A DNA stretch of 64,000 nucleotides, taken from contig JBPOHK010000171.1 in NCBI GenBank assembly GCA_052035645.1, positions 1-64,000 of the forward strand. Direction: 5' to 3'. Below, piece after piece: positions 35,388 through 44,219 of this stretch; the stretch's first letter is position 1; every line of letters begins with the position of its first letter. The translations under genes were made by a program, and so were the position numbers. The notes under the pieces are model-generated. The model had not been told where the DNA came from, did no database searches, and saw nothing but the letters and a program-made list of their open reading frames with translations. Source of the DNA: RPQJ01 sp052035645 (GTDB lineage: Bacteria > Pseudomonadota > Gammaproteobacteria > Steroidobacterales > Steroidobacteraceae).

Positions 35388-36239
35388 TCACTCGCCGGCG
35401 AGCCACTCGACGCGCGTGCCGCCGCCGCCGTCGGGCGCGAGCAGGCGGTGCAGTTCCGGCAGCAGCGCCTCGAGCCGCGCATCGAGCTGCCACGGCGGAT
35501 TGACGACGAGCAGCCCGGAGCCCTGCATGCCGACCGCGGTGTCGGCGGGCCGCACGCTCAGCTGCACGTCGAGCAGCCGGCGCAGGCCGGACTCGCGCAG
35601 GTCGCGATGGAAGCGCACGGGGCCGGCGCGCTGCGTGAGCGGATACCACACGGCCACGATGCCGGTCGGCCAGCGCTCGTGCACCGTGGCCAGGCCCGCG
35701 AGCACCCGGTCGAACTCCTCGTCCGACTCGTACGGCGGGTCGATGAGCACGAGTCCTCGGTTCTCGCGGGGCGGCAGGTGGGCGCGGAGCGCGGCGTAGC
35801 CGTCCGCCTCCAGCACCGACACGCTGCGCGCGCGCCCGAGCGCCGCGCGCAGGGCCGCCGCCTCGCGCGGATGCTGCTCGACCAGCACCATCCGGTCGCC
35901 CGGCCGGCGCTGGCCGGCGACGATCAGCGGCGAGCCCGGGTAGGCCGTGATGGCGCTGCGTCCGGGGCCGGCCGAGGCGCGCACCTGCTCCACGTAGCGG
36001 GCGACCTCCGCCGGCAGGCGCTGCGCCGGCAGGGCCAGCAGCCGGCCGATGCCCTCCTTGTACTCGCCGCTGCGCTGGGCCTGGGCGTCGCTCAGGTCGT
36101 AGAGGCCCCGACCGGCGTGCGTGTCGAGGTAGAGGAAGGGCGCGGGCTTCCGCTCGAGGTGCTCGACGAGCATCATCAGCACGACGTGCTTGAGCACGTC
36201 CGCGAAGTTGCCGGCGTGGTAGGCGTGGCGATAGTTCAT
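35388..36239 (-). CDS. rlmJ: 23S rRNA (adenine-2030-N6)-methyltransferase
   Basis: A 283-residue protein starting MNYRHAYHAGNFADVLKH, the signature N-terminus of RlmJ/YhiR. The catalytic motif is LIDPPYES, and YLDTHAGRGLYDL forms part of the SAM site. It methylates A2030 of 23S rRNA. It is convergent with tag with no gap and divergent from the small secreted gene with only 28 bases between the starts. Confidence 0.95.
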   Translation of the reverse strand: MNYRHAYHAGNFADVLKHVVLMMLVEHLERKPAPFLYLDTHAGRGLYDLSDAQAQRSGEYKEGIGRLLALPAQRLPAEVARYVEQVRASAGPGRSAITAYPGSPLIVAGQRRPGDRMVLVEQHPREAAALRAALGRARSVSVLEADGYAALRAHLPPRENRGLVLIDPPYESDEEFDRVLAGLATVHERWPTGIVAVWYPLTQRAGPVRFHRDLRESGLRRLLDVQLSVRPADTAVGMQGSGLLVVNPPWQLDARLEALLPELHRLLAPDGGGGTRVEWLAGE

Positions 36240-36267
36240 GGCGGCGGGGCTGCCGGAGGACGATCCG

Positions 36268-36708
36268 ATGAAGGGTAGAGTATTGCACCGGGTGCATGCC
36301 CTGCGCCTGGCCGCGACCACCGCGCCGGTGGCGGCGCTCGCGCTGGGCACGGCCTGCGCCCAGAGTCCGCCGCCGCCGGCGGCATCTCCCCCACCCCCGG
36401 TCCAGGGACAGCCCATGACGGCCACGATGCGTTCGATCGGCGAAGCGGCCCGGGCCGATGCGGCCCGGCGCACCGGCCTGCCGCTGGCGGAGGTGCGCGT
36501 CGTCTCGGCCGAGTCCGTCACCTGGCGCGACGGCTCGCTCGGCTGCCCCGAGCCCGGCATGGCCTACACGGACGCGCTGGTACCCGGCTACCGCATCCGG
36601 GTGGCGGCCGGCACGCAGGAACTGGACTACCACGCCAGCCGGGGCGGGCAGCTGGTGCTGTGCCCGGCCGGGCGCGCGGTCGAGCCGCTGCCCGACAGCG
36701 CGATCTGA
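36268..36708 (+). CDS. Small secreted protein of unknown function
   Basis: I choose ATG 36268 because GGAGGA lies 7 bases upstream; the frame is open back to 36238. The 146-residue product has an Ala-rich export signal ending near GTACAQS, a Pro-rich linker (PPPPAASPPPP) and a conserved core, VRVVSAESVTWRDGSLGCPEPG then LVPGYRIRV. This core occurs in many proteobacterial proteins without known function. The Cys after GTA is not a perfect lipobox, so lipoprotein status is uncertain. Confidence 0.8.
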   Translation: MKGRVLHRVHALRLAATTAPVAALALGTACAQSPPPPAASPPPPVQGQPMTATMRSIGEAARADAARRTGLPLAEVRVVSAESVTWRDGSLGCPEPGMAYTDALVPGYRIRVAAGTQELDYHASRGGQLVLCPAGRAVEPLPDSAI

Positions 36709-36766
36709 GATCCGCGCGCGCGGGCCCGCGCCGCCGGGCCATTCTCCGCGCCGGGAACCCTGCCCC

Positions 36767-36802
36767 AAAACAAAGCGCCCCGGGGATTGCTCCCCGGGGC
36801 GC
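36767..36802 (-). terminator. Intrinsic terminator of the subtilase gene
   Basis: A perfect 11-bp stem (36775-36785 with 36792-36802; GCGCCCCGGGG arm) encloses a 6-base loop. On the minus strand it is followed by CTTTGTTTTG. It lies about 30 bases past the subtilase stop codon. A second small hairpin (CGAGTCG/CGACTCG, 36802-36818) overlaps it. Confidence 0.85.
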
Positions 36803-36830
36803 GAGTCGACACGACTCGTGAGGCCGGCCC

Positions 36831-39800
36831 TTACGGGTCGACGCGCACGATCGTCGGGCTCGGCATGCCCGCGGCGCCGTCATACGCGACGGAACCGAGG
36901 TAGCGCACGCCCGGCGTCAGACCGGAGAACGTCAGGTCGACGTTACCGGTGGCCCCCAGGGTCGCCGTCGCCGGCGCCGCCACGGCCATGTTGCCCGTGG
37001 AGGTGCTGCCGAGGCGCCACACGAACGCCTTGTAGGCGGTCGGGTTGCCCGTCGCATAGCCGTCGATCGCCAGCACGTAGGTGCCCGCCGTCGGGTTGAC
37101 GAGGTTCATCTCCTCGTTCGACGTTGCACCGCCGCTCGAGGCGACCTGCGTCAGCGTGCCGTCCGCATTGACGCGGAACAGTCGCAGGTCGAGGTCGCTC
37201 GCCGGCGCCACGTCGGTGTCGAACAGCGAGAAGCGGGCGTAGGTCGTGCCCGCGGCGATCGGGATGCTGAAGGCCTGCGTCGCGCCGTCGCTGACGCTGC
37301 CGCTCGCCGTCGCGGCCGGCACCAGTCCGCGGGGCGTCGCGGTGAAGGGGCCGTCATAGCCGAACTTCACCGGGAACGAACCGCTGACCTGCGCCGGCGC
37401 ACCGAGCGCCACCGGCTTGACGACCACCGGGATGCGGACCTTGTGGCGTCCGTCGCTCCAGGTGATGTAGCCGCCCGTGTATGCGTTCAGCGGGGCGGTG
37501 GTGCGCGAGACGGTGATCGACACCTTCTGCGACTTGCCCGGGTTGATGTAGAACGTCGCCGGCGTGACGGAGACCGTCGTGCCCGCGAGGCCCTGCACCG
37601 ACACCGAGTACCGGCTGCGGCCGGCGACGTTCGTCAGCGTGCGCGTCACGGTCTGCGAGCCGGCGAGGTCGCCGATCGCGATGGACGGGCCGTTGAAGTC
37701 GCTCGGATCGAGCACAGGGATGCCGGCGCTGGTGCAGTTCTCCACCGGCAGCTGCGTGCCGCACAGGAAGCCCAGCCAGTCGTTCCAGCCGGAGTCGAAC
37801 ACCAGGCCCGGATCCTCGGCCTTGTTCGGGGCCACGTGGCCCGCGCCCGCGCCGAAGATCACCGCCGGGCTGTTCGGGTCGCCGTCCAGCGTGTTGTACG
37901 CCGTGGTCATGATGGCCGACTTGATCATCATCGGCGACCAGCGCGGGTAGCGGTCCTTCAGCAGGGCCGCGATGCCCGCGATGTGCGGAGCCGCCATCGA
38001 GGTGCCGCTCAGGATGTTGAAGTCGAGCCCGCCGAGCACCGGCGAGAACGCCGCCAGGATGTCCTGGCCCGGCGCCGTCACGTCCGGCTTGAGCAGGTCG
38101 CCCGCGCCGGCACGCAGCGGACCACGCGACGAGAACGACGCCGTGTACGGCGCCGGCGTCGAGTAGTCGATCACGGCCTTGTTGATGGTCGCCGTTGCGC
38201 CCGCCGTCGCGCCATAGGCCCACACGGCCGCGCGATCCGTGACCTGCAGGTGCACGGACGGGATCGTGTGGAAGTCGGCGTTCAGCGTGTTGTTGTTGAC
38301 GTTGGTGAGGATCATGCCGACGCCGCCGGCCTCCTGTACCGCGAGGCTCTTGTCGACGCGGGCGTTGGTGCCGCGGTCGCAGACCACGATCTTGCCGGCC
38401 ACCTTGGCCGGGTCGAGCGCGGGGGCGCCGTTGAAGCCCGTCGAATAGCAGAGCTGCACCGCCACCGGGTCGGCGCCGGCGAGGCCGGCATCCGTCGCGA
38501 GGATCAGCGGGGCCGTCACCGGGGCGGCGGCCAGGCTCTGACCCGTGTAGCTCGTGCCGTCGCCGAGCGTGGTGGAGCCGCTGGTGCCGCGATTGTGCGT
38601 GCCCGCTGCCACCGAGGTGAGCCACGGGCTCGGGTGAGCCACCGTGCTCGCCGTCGGGCCGCTGTTGCCGGCCGAGGCCGACACGAACACGCCCGCATCG
38701 GCGGCATACAGGAACGCGATCTCCACCGGGTCGCGGAAGCTCGTCTGCGAGCCGCTGACCGAGTAGTTGATCACGTCCACGCCGTCCGCCACGGCCTGGT
38801 CGATGGCCGCGACGAGGTCGGAGGTGAAGCCGTTCGCGGTGGAGGCGTCCTCGGTCGACCACAGGGCCTTGTAGGCCGCGATGCGTGCGCCCGGCGCCAT
38901 GCCGCTCACCTTGCCGAACACCGCCGCCGGGCCGGTGACCGTCGTGCGGTAGTTGCCGGCGGAGGTCGCCGCGGTGTGCGAGCCGTGGCCGTCGTAGTCG
39001 CGCGGGGAGTTGAACTCCCACGGGCGCTGCGCCTCGATGCCCTCGTCGCCGCCCCAGGCCTCGTTGAAGTAGCGGGCGCCGATGATCTTGCCGTTGCAGG
39101 CGTCGTCACCGACGAACTCCTCGCCGTCCTCGCAGTAGCCCGCCCAGTCGCGCAGGCTCGAGTCCTTGTGGCCCCAGCCCTTGCCGTGGTCGTCGCCGCG
39201 ATGGTGGCTGTGCTTGCCGCCGTGACCATGGTGGTGACGGTCGTCGCCCTCGAAGCTGGCGTTCTCGGGCCAGATGCCGGAATCGACGATGCCGACGATC
39301 ACGCCTTCACCGGCCTCGCGGCCGCCGCCGAGCTCGTCCCACAGGCCGTGGTGGTCCGTCAGGCCGAGGAACGCCGGCGTCGACGAGGTGTCGACCGAGC
39401 GCAGCTCGTCCTTCACGACCGAGAGCACGCCCTTCATCGAGGCCAGCTTCTCGGCCTGCGCGTCGGTCAGTTCCGCCGCGAAGCCGTTGAACACGAGGTC
39501 GTAGTTGTAGAGCTTGCGGCCACCGACCGCCGCAACGGCCGCGTCCTGCTTCGACTTGAGGTAGGCGCGGTAGTTCTGCGTCTCGGGGCGCGAAAGGTCG
39601 ACCTTCTCGCCGAGGGCCGGGCGCGTCGCCGCGTAGCCCTTGAGCCGGCCGCTGTAGCTGGCGACGGGTTCGCCGGCCATGCGCACGATGTAGACCTTGT
39701 TGGTCGGGATGGCGCGGTTCGCCTTGGCCGAGGCTTGCGCCGTGGCCTTCTTGGCGCTGGCGCCCTTGGCCTTCGCGCCGCTGGTCGCGGCGTTCAGGTT

Positions 39801-39878
39801 GGCGGTGGGGACTGACAACCCGGCGGTGACCGCGATCGCGGCCGTCGCCAGCATCGTCAGCAGCGGCTTCTTGTGCAT
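36831..39878 (-). CDS. Secreted S8-family subtilisin-like serine protease
   Basis: From the ATG at 39878 (GGAGGG upstream) the precursor has 1015 residues. A signal peptide (about 1-30) is followed by a Lys/Ala linker, an I9 propeptide (about 60-165) and the S8 domain with Asp199 (GIVDSGIW), His298 (YDGHGSHTAAT) and Ser627 (LSGTSMAAPHIAG). A PA domain is inserted at about 455-570, then an Fn3-like domain and a C-terminal PPC-type domain. A His-rich loop lies at 211-237, between the catalytic Asp and His. Its long leader holds a cyclic-di-GMP riboswitch candidate. Confidence 0.95.
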   Translation of the reverse strand: MHKKPLLTMLATAAIAVTAGLSVPTANLNAATSGAKAKGASAKKATAQASAKANRAIPTNKVYIVRMAGEPVASYSGRLKGYAATRPALGEKVDLSRPETQNYRAYLKSKQDAAVAAVGGRKLYNYDLVFNGFAAELTDAQAEKLASMKGVLSVVKDELRSVDTSSTPAFLGLTDHHGLWDELGGGREAGEGVIVGIVDSGIWPENASFEGDDRHHHGHGGKHSHHRGDDHGKGWGHKDSSLRDWAGYCEDGEEFVGDDACNGKIIGARYFNEAWGGDEGIEAQRPWEFNSPRDYDGHGSHTAATSAGNYRTTVTGPAAVFGKVSGMAPGARIAAYKALWSTEDASTANGFTSDLVAAIDQAVADGVDVINYSVSGSQTSFRDPVEIAFLYAADAGVFVSASAGNSGPTASTVAHPSPWLTSVAAGTHNRGTSGSTTLGDGTSYTGQSLAAAPVTAPLILATDAGLAGADPVAVQLCYSTGFNGAPALDPAKVAGKIVVCDRGTNARVDKSLAVQEAGGVGMILTNVNNNTLNADFHTIPSVHLQVTDRAAVWAYGATAGATATINKAVIDYSTPAPYTASFSSRGPLRAGAGDLLKPDVTAPGQDILAAFSPVLGGLDFNILSGTSMAAPHIAGIAALLKDRYPRWSPMMIKSAIMTTAYNTLDGDPNSPAVIFGAGAGHVAPNKAEDPGLVFDSGWNDWLGFLCGTQLPVENCTSAGIPVLDPSDFNGPSIAIGDLAGSQTVTRTLTNVAGRSRYSVSVQGLAGTTVSVTPATFYINPGKSQKVSITVSRTTAPLNAYTGGYITWSDGRHKVRIPVVVKPVALGAPAQVSGSFPVKFGYDGPFTATPRGLVPAATASGSVSDGATQAFSIPIAAGTTYARFSLFDTDVAPASDLDLRLFRVNADGTLTQVASSGGATSNEEMNLVNPTAGTYVLAIDGYATGNPTAYKAFVWRLGSTSTGNMAVAAPATATLGATGNVDLTFSGLTPGVRYLGSVAYDGAAGMPSPTIVRVDP

Positions 39879-40003
39879 GTGAGCCCTCCGGCAGTGCACT
39901 GACATGGATGAATGGATCGGGGCAGTCGAACGGCGCACGCAGGTCGAGGGCACGAAGGCACTCGGCAGCTCGCGTGCGTCGGACTGAAGAAAACGACTGC
40001 CGT

Positions 40004-40022
40004 GCAGCGCTCCATGCGCTGC
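40004..40022 (-). promoter_or_regulatory. Leader hairpin downstream of the riboswitch
   Basis: On the minus strand GCAGCGC and GCGCTGC pair perfectly (7 bp) around ATGGA. About 11 bases later comes GTTTTCTT. It may be a weak terminator or part of the riboswitch expression platform in the subtilase leader. Confidence 0.4.
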
Positions 40023-40040
40023 GCAACCGCCCCTCCCTCA

Positions 40041-40125
40041 GGCAACCCAGCCCTCTTGTCTTTTTGTGATCAAGAGCTGTGGCTTTGCGACCCCGCCTCG
40101 CAGCGGGTGTGCCCCTACGCCTGCC
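40041..40125 (-). promoter_or_regulatory. Class I cyclic-di-GMP riboswitch (GEMM-I) candidate
   Basis: Read on the minus strand, the core GTCGCAAAGCC matches the GEMM-I consensus GACGCAAAGCC. It is preceded by GGGGCACA (consensus GGGCAAA) and a stem CCCGCT/GGCGGG closed by the GNRA tetraloop GCGA. A second hairpin (CTCTTG/CAAGAG) follows, then GGGCTGGGTTGCC, like the 3' strand of known examples. GGCAG and TTGCC can close P1. The end of the element is 163 bases before the subtilase ATG, so cyclic-di-GMP probably controls protease production. The match is by eye; a covariance-model search would settle it. Confidence 0.75.
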
Positions 40126-40134
40126 GTGGGGCCG

Positions 40135-40164
40135 AACCTACGCTGCCTCGGGGAGGAATTGCAA
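40135..40164 (-). promoter_or_regulatory. Weak promoter candidate upstream of the riboswitch
   Basis: On the minus strand TTGCAA (40164-40159) and TAGGTT (40140-40135) are 18 bases apart and would start transcription at the 5' edge of the riboswitch. Matches to consensus are poor. The rest of the gap up to hemF at 40246 holds nothing else I can recognise. Confidence 0.3.
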
Positions 40165-40245
40165 GGTGTGTCACGGTTTCGCCAGGATCGATGCGACATA
40201 ACGCGACCGCGCAGGGTGCGGCCGGACTCGGCAGGGGCGTCCGTC

Positions 40246-41175
40246 TCAGCCGGCGAGTTCGGTCAGCCAGTCGCGCGGGCGCAGGAAATCGCGATAGAGG
40301 CGTTCCTCGGGCGAGCCCGGCGGCGGCCGGTAGTCGTACTCCCAGCGCACGAGCGGTGGCATCGACATGAGGATCGACTCGATGCGCCCCCCGGTCTGCA
40401 GGCCGAAGATCGTGCCGCGGTCGTACACGAGGTTGAATTCCACGTACCGCCCGCGCCGGTAGAGCTGGAACCGGCGCTCGCGCTCGCCCCACGGCGTGTC
40501 CTTGCGGCGCTCGACGATCGGCAGGTAGCCGGGAACGTAGTGGTCGCCCACGCTGCGCATGAACTCGAAGCTCCGCTCGAAGCCCCACTCGGCGAGGTCG
40601 TCGAAGAACAGCCCGCCCGACCCGCGGGTCTCGTTGCGGTGCTTGAGGAAGAAATAGCGGTCGCACCAGTCCTTGTACTTCGGGTACACGTCGGGGCCGA
40701 ACGGTTCGCACGCGGCCCGGGCGTTGCGGTGCCAGTGCAGCACGTCCTCGTCGAACGGGTAGTACGGCGTCAGGTCGAATCCGCCGCCGAACCACCACGC
40801 GGCCGGCTCGCCGTCGCGCAGCGCCACGAAGTAGCGCACGTTGGCGTGTGAGGTCGGCACGTACGGGTTGCGGGGATGGATCACGAGCGAGACGCCCGTG
40901 GCCTCGAAGCTGGCGCCGGCGAGTTCCGGGCGCTGCGCCGTGGCCGAGGCGGGCAGGCGGCCGCCCGTGACGTGCGAGAAGTTGATGCCGGCCTGTTCGA
41001 AGACGCGGCCTTCGCTCAGCACGCGCGACTCGCCGCCGCCGCCTTCCGGGCGCTGCCAGGTGTCGCGGCGGAAGACCGCGCCGCCGTCCGCCTGCTCGAT
41101 CGCGGCGGTGATGCGGTCGTGCAGGCCGCGCAGGTAGGCGATGACGGCGGTGGTGGAGGGTGTCGATGCGGTCAC
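40246..41175 (-). CDS. hemF: Oxygen-dependent coproporphyrinogen III oxidase
   Basis: A 309-residue enzyme that oxidatively decarboxylates coproporphyrinogen III in aerobic haem synthesis. GRVFEQAGINFSHVTGGRLP, WWFGGGFDLTPYYPFDED, GLFFDDL and ERRKDTPWGERERRFQLYRRGRYVEFNLVYDRGT are all family signatures. It follows topA by 31 bases and may be co-transcribed with it. hemB, another gene of this pathway, lies about 7 kb away on the same strand. Confidence 0.97.
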   Translation of the reverse strand: MTASTPSTTAVIAYLRGLHDRITAAIEQADGGAVFRRDTWQRPEGGGGESRVLSEGRVFEQAGINFSHVTGGRLPASATAQRPELAGASFEATGVSLVIHPRNPYVPTSHANVRYFVALRDGEPAAWWFGGGFDLTPYYPFDEDVLHWHRNARAACEPFGPDVYPKYKDWCDRYFFLKHRNETRGSGGLFFDDLAEWGFERSFEFMRSVGDHYVPGYLPIVERRKDTPWGERERRFQLYRRGRYVEFNLVYDRGTIFGLQTGGRIESILMSMPPLVRWEYDYRPPPGSPEERLYRDFLRPRDWLTELAG

Positions 41176-41206
41176 TATGCAGCTCCCCCGCTCGGCAGGT
41201 GGCGGC

Positions 41207-43669
41207 TCAGGTCTTCTTCTTCGCGGCCTTCTTCTTCGGGGCCGCCTTCTTCTTCGCGGCGGCCTTCTTCGGCTTCGCCGCGCCGGACTTCGCCTTGCCC
41301 GCGACGGCCGGCGCCTCGGCGGGTGCCGCGGCCGCCGCCTTCGCCGGCGACTTGCGGCCCCAGCGCGACGTGCCCCGGGCGGGCGCCGCGGCCAGCAGCG
41401 CCCGGCACTCCTCGAGCGTCAGCGACTTCGGGTCTCGGTCCTTCGGGATCTTGCCGTTCTTCTCGCGGTCGGTGATGTACGGGCCGTAGCGGCCGTTCAG
41501 CACCTGGATGCCCGCGTCCGGGAATTCCTTGATGATGCGGTTGGCCTCGATCTCGCGCTTCTCGCGGATGATCTCGAGCGCCCGCTCGAGCGTGACCGTG
41601 TACGGGTCGTCCTCCTTCTTGAGCGACGCGTACTTCTTGGTGCCGTACTGCACGTAGGGGCCGAAGCGGCCGATCGCGACCCTGATCGGGTGGCCGTCCT
41701 CCCACTGCCCGAGCGTGCGCGGCAGCTGGAACAGGTCGAGCGCCTGCTCGAGCGTCAGGTCGTCCATGCGCTGGTGCGGGCGCAGGCTCGCGAAGCGGGG
41801 CTTCTCCTCGTCGTCGCGCGTGCCGATCTGCGCGAAGGCGCCGAAGCGCCCGTAGCGCACGCTCACCGGGCGGCCCGAGGCCGGGTCGATGCCGAGCGGG
41901 CGCTCCATCGCGACGTCCGAGCGCGTGACGTTCTGCTCGACGTCGTCGATCTGCTTCTTCAGCTCCTTCCAGAAGCGGTCGAGCGCCGGCACCCACTCTT
42001 CCTCGCCGCGCGAGATGTTGTCGAGCTCGTCCTCCATCGAGGCGGTGAAGCCGAAGTCGACGTAGCGCTCGAAATTTCCGGTCAGGAAACGGTTGACGAT
42101 CTTGCCGAGGTCGGTCGGGATGAAGCGCTTGTTCACCAGCTCGCAGTACTTCTTGTAGAGCAGCGTCTGGATGATGCTGGCGTAGGTCGAGGGACGGCCG
42201 ATGCCGTGCTCCTCGAGCGCCTTGACGAGGCTCGCCTCGGAATAGCGGGGCGGCGGCTCGGTGAAGTGCTGTTCCGGGTCGATCGAGAGCAGCTGCACCA
42301 CGTCGCCCGCCTCGAGCGGCGGCAGCACGCGGTTCTCGTCGTCGTCCGGGTTCAGCGTGGCGTCGTCGACGCTCTCGCGGTACACGGCCAGGAAGCCCGG
42401 CTTGACCAGCGTCGAGCCGTTGGTGCGGAAGGTGTTGCCCGCGCCCGCCGCGAGGTCCACGGCCACGGTGTCGAACACCGCCGCCTCCATCTGGCTCGCG
42501 ACCGCGCGGCGCCAGATCAGCGTGTAGAGCCGGTGCTCGTCGGCGTCGATGCGGCCCGCGAGTTCCTCGGGCGTGCGTGCGGCGGACGTCGGGCGCACGG
42601 CTTCGTGCGCCTCCTGCGCGTTCTTCGACTTGGTGCGGTAGACGCGCGGCGCATCCGGCAGCGCGTCGCGGCCGTACAGCCGGTCGATCACGCCGCGGAT
42701 CTCGCGGATCGCCTCGTTCGCGAGGTTGACCGAGTCGGTGCGCATGTAGGTGATCAGGCCGACCGGGCCCTCGCCGAAGTCGACGCCCTCGTACAGCCGC
42801 TGGGCGATGCGCATGGTGCGCTGTGCCCCGAAGCCGAGCTTGCGCGCCGCCTCCTGCTGCAGGGTCGAGGTGGTGAACGGCGGCGACGGGTTGCGCCGGC
42901 GCTGCTTCTTCTCGACGCTGGCGACCGTGAGCCGGCCGGCCGCGGCCCGCTCGATCGCCGTCTTCGCCTGCGCGGCGTCGGCGCCCGTCGTGATGGTGAA
43001 CTGCTCGACCTTGCGGCCCGCGTACTCGGTGAGGCGGGCCACGATCTTCTGGCCGGCCTTGTCGCCCTGGGCGTCGATCGTCCAGTACTCGCGCGGCTTG
43101 AACGCGAGGATCTCCTCCTCGCGCTCGCAGATCATGCGCAGCGCGGGACTCTGCACGCGCCCCGCGGAGGCGCCGGAGAGCCCGGCCTTCTTCCACAGCA
43201 GCGGCGAGAGGTTGAAGCCGACGAGGTAGTCGAGCGCGCGGCGCGCGAGGTAGGCCTTGACCAGTTCCTCGGCGATCTCGCGCGGGTTGTCGATCGCCTC
43301 CTGCACGGCGTTCTTCGTGATCTCGTAGAACACGCTGCGGTGCACGGCCTTGCCGTCGAGCGCGCCGGCGTCCTTCAGCAGTTCCTGCAGGTGCCAGGAG
43401 ATCGCCTCGCCCTCGCGGTCCGGGTCGGTCGAGAGATAGAGCGCGTCGGCCTTCTTGAGGGCGCGCGCGATCGCGTCGACGTGCTTGCGGTTCTTGTCGA
43501 TGACCTCCCAGCGCATCGCGAACCTGCGCGACGGGTCGACGGCGCCTTCCTTGGGCACGAGGTCGCGCACGTGGCCGTACGAGGCCATCACCTCGAAGTC
43601 CTTGCCCAGGTACTTCTTGATGGTCTTGGCCTTGGCCGGCGACTCGACGATGACGAGATTCTTGGTCAT
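41207..43669 (-). CDS. topA: DNA topoisomerase I
   Basis: From ATG 43669 the protein has 820 residues. The Toprim domain starts LVIVESPAKAKTIKKYLG and has DPDREGEAISWHL. The active-site Tyr is in YMRTDSVNL, and RPSTYASIIQTL follows. The C-terminal part carries repeats of the type RYGPYI and FGPYVQYG rather than tetracysteine zinc fingers, and ends in a Lys/Ala-rich tail (KKAAAKKKAAPKKK). It relaxes negative supercoils. The ribosome-binding GAGGG is very close to the ATG, directly after the upstream terminator T-run. Confidence 0.97.
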   Translation of the reverse strand: MTKNLVIVESPAKAKTIKKYLGKDFEVMASYGHVRDLVPKEGAVDPSRRFAMRWEVIDKNRKHVDAIARALKKADALYLSTDPDREGEAISWHLQELLKDAGALDGKAVHRSVFYEITKNAVQEAIDNPREIAEELVKAYLARRALDYLVGFNLSPLLWKKAGLSGASAGRVQSPALRMICEREEEILAFKPREYWTIDAQGDKAGQKIVARLTEYAGRKVEQFTITTGADAAQAKTAIERAAAGRLTVASVEKKQRRRNPSPPFTTSTLQQEAARKLGFGAQRTMRIAQRLYEGVDFGEGPVGLITYMRTDSVNLANEAIREIRGVIDRLYGRDALPDAPRVYRTKSKNAQEAHEAVRPTSAARTPEELAGRIDADEHRLYTLIWRRAVASQMEAAVFDTVAVDLAAGAGNTFRTNGSTLVKPGFLAVYRESVDDATLNPDDDENRVLPPLEAGDVVQLLSIDPEQHFTEPPPRYSEASLVKALEEHGIGRPSTYASIIQTLLYKKYCELVNKRFIPTDLGKIVNRFLTGNFERYVDFGFTASMEDELDNISRGEEEWVPALDRFWKELKKQIDDVEQNVTRSDVAMERPLGIDPASGRPVSVRYGRFGAFAQIGTRDDEEKPRFASLRPHQRMDDLTLEQALDLFQLPRTLGQWEDGHPIRVAIGRFGPYVQYGTKKYASLKKEDDPYTVTLERALEIIREKREIEANRIIKEFPDAGIQVLNGRYGPYITDREKNGKIPKDRDPKSLTLEECRALLAAAPARGTSRWGRKSPAKAAAAAPAEAPAVAGKAKSGAAKPKKAAAKKKAAPKKKAAKKKT

Positions 43670-43676
43670 GTCCCTC

Positions 43677-43705
43677 AAAAAAACATGCCGCGGCAGGCCG
43701 CGGCA
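43677..43705 (-). terminator. Intrinsic terminator between smg and topA
   Basis: On the minus strand a perfect palindromic stem TGCCGCGGC/GCCGCGGCA (43705-43686) is followed by seven Ts (43683-43677). It ends the LysM-dprA-smg transcript and lies immediately before topA, so topA needs its own promoter or read-through. Confidence 0.8.
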
Positions 43706-43739
43706 GCTCTGGATTGCGTCCCCACCGGCGATCCGCGGA

Positions 43740-44219
43740 TCAGTGGATGGCCCCGCTGCGATCCTCGAACACGAGGTCCTCCATGCGGGAGAACGCCGTC
43801 TCCTGGCCGGGCTGGCTGAACAGCACCATCAGCACCACCCACTTGAGCTTCTCGATGTCGATCTCGTCGCCGTCGAGCGCCATCAGCCGGTCGATCACCA
43901 GCTCGCGCTGCGCCGGCGAGAGGATGCCGACCTGCTCGAGGTGCACGAGGTACCCGCGGCAGTCGGTGTCCAGCCGCGCCTGCTCCAGGGCGGCGAACAC
44001 GCGGATCGCGCGCGTCGTCGGCGCGGGGTGCTGCCGGGACGGGTCGGCCGCCAGTTCCTCGAGCCAGCTCAGGGCGCGCTCGACCTCGCCGGGCGGGAAA
44101 CCCGCGCGCTCGAGCTCCTGCTGCAGCGTGTCGCGGTCCGGTTCGGGCCCGTCGTCGGCGTCGGTGTCGAAATAGTTCTCGAACAGGTAGATCAGGATGT
44201 CGAGAACGCCGTCCTTCAT
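43740..44219 (-). CDS. smg: DUF494 family protein Smg
   Basis: A 159-residue acidic helical protein beginning MKDGVLDILIYLFENYF, diagnostic for DUF494/Smg. Its role is unknown; in many gammaproteobacteria it sits between dprA and topA exactly as here. Its ATG overlaps the dprA stop by one base, which suggests coupled translation. Confidence 0.93.
   Translation of the reverse strand: MKDGVLDILIYLFENYFDTDADDGPEPDRDTLQQELERAGFPPGEVERALSWLEELAADPSRQHPAPTTRAIRVFAALEQARLDTDCRGYLVHLEQVGILSPAQRELVIDRLMALDGDEIDIEKLKWVVLMVLFSQPGQETAFSRMEDLVFEDRSGAIH

Noticed and set aside
36238..36267. Upstream ATG for the small secreted protein
   Set aside because: It overlaps the rlmJ start and would put ten polar residues before the export signal; ATG 36268 has GGAGGA upstream.
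40064..40080. CRP-like site (TGTGA with a partial second half)
   Set aside because: The second half does not match TCACA, and the bases are explained by the second helix of the riboswitch candidate.
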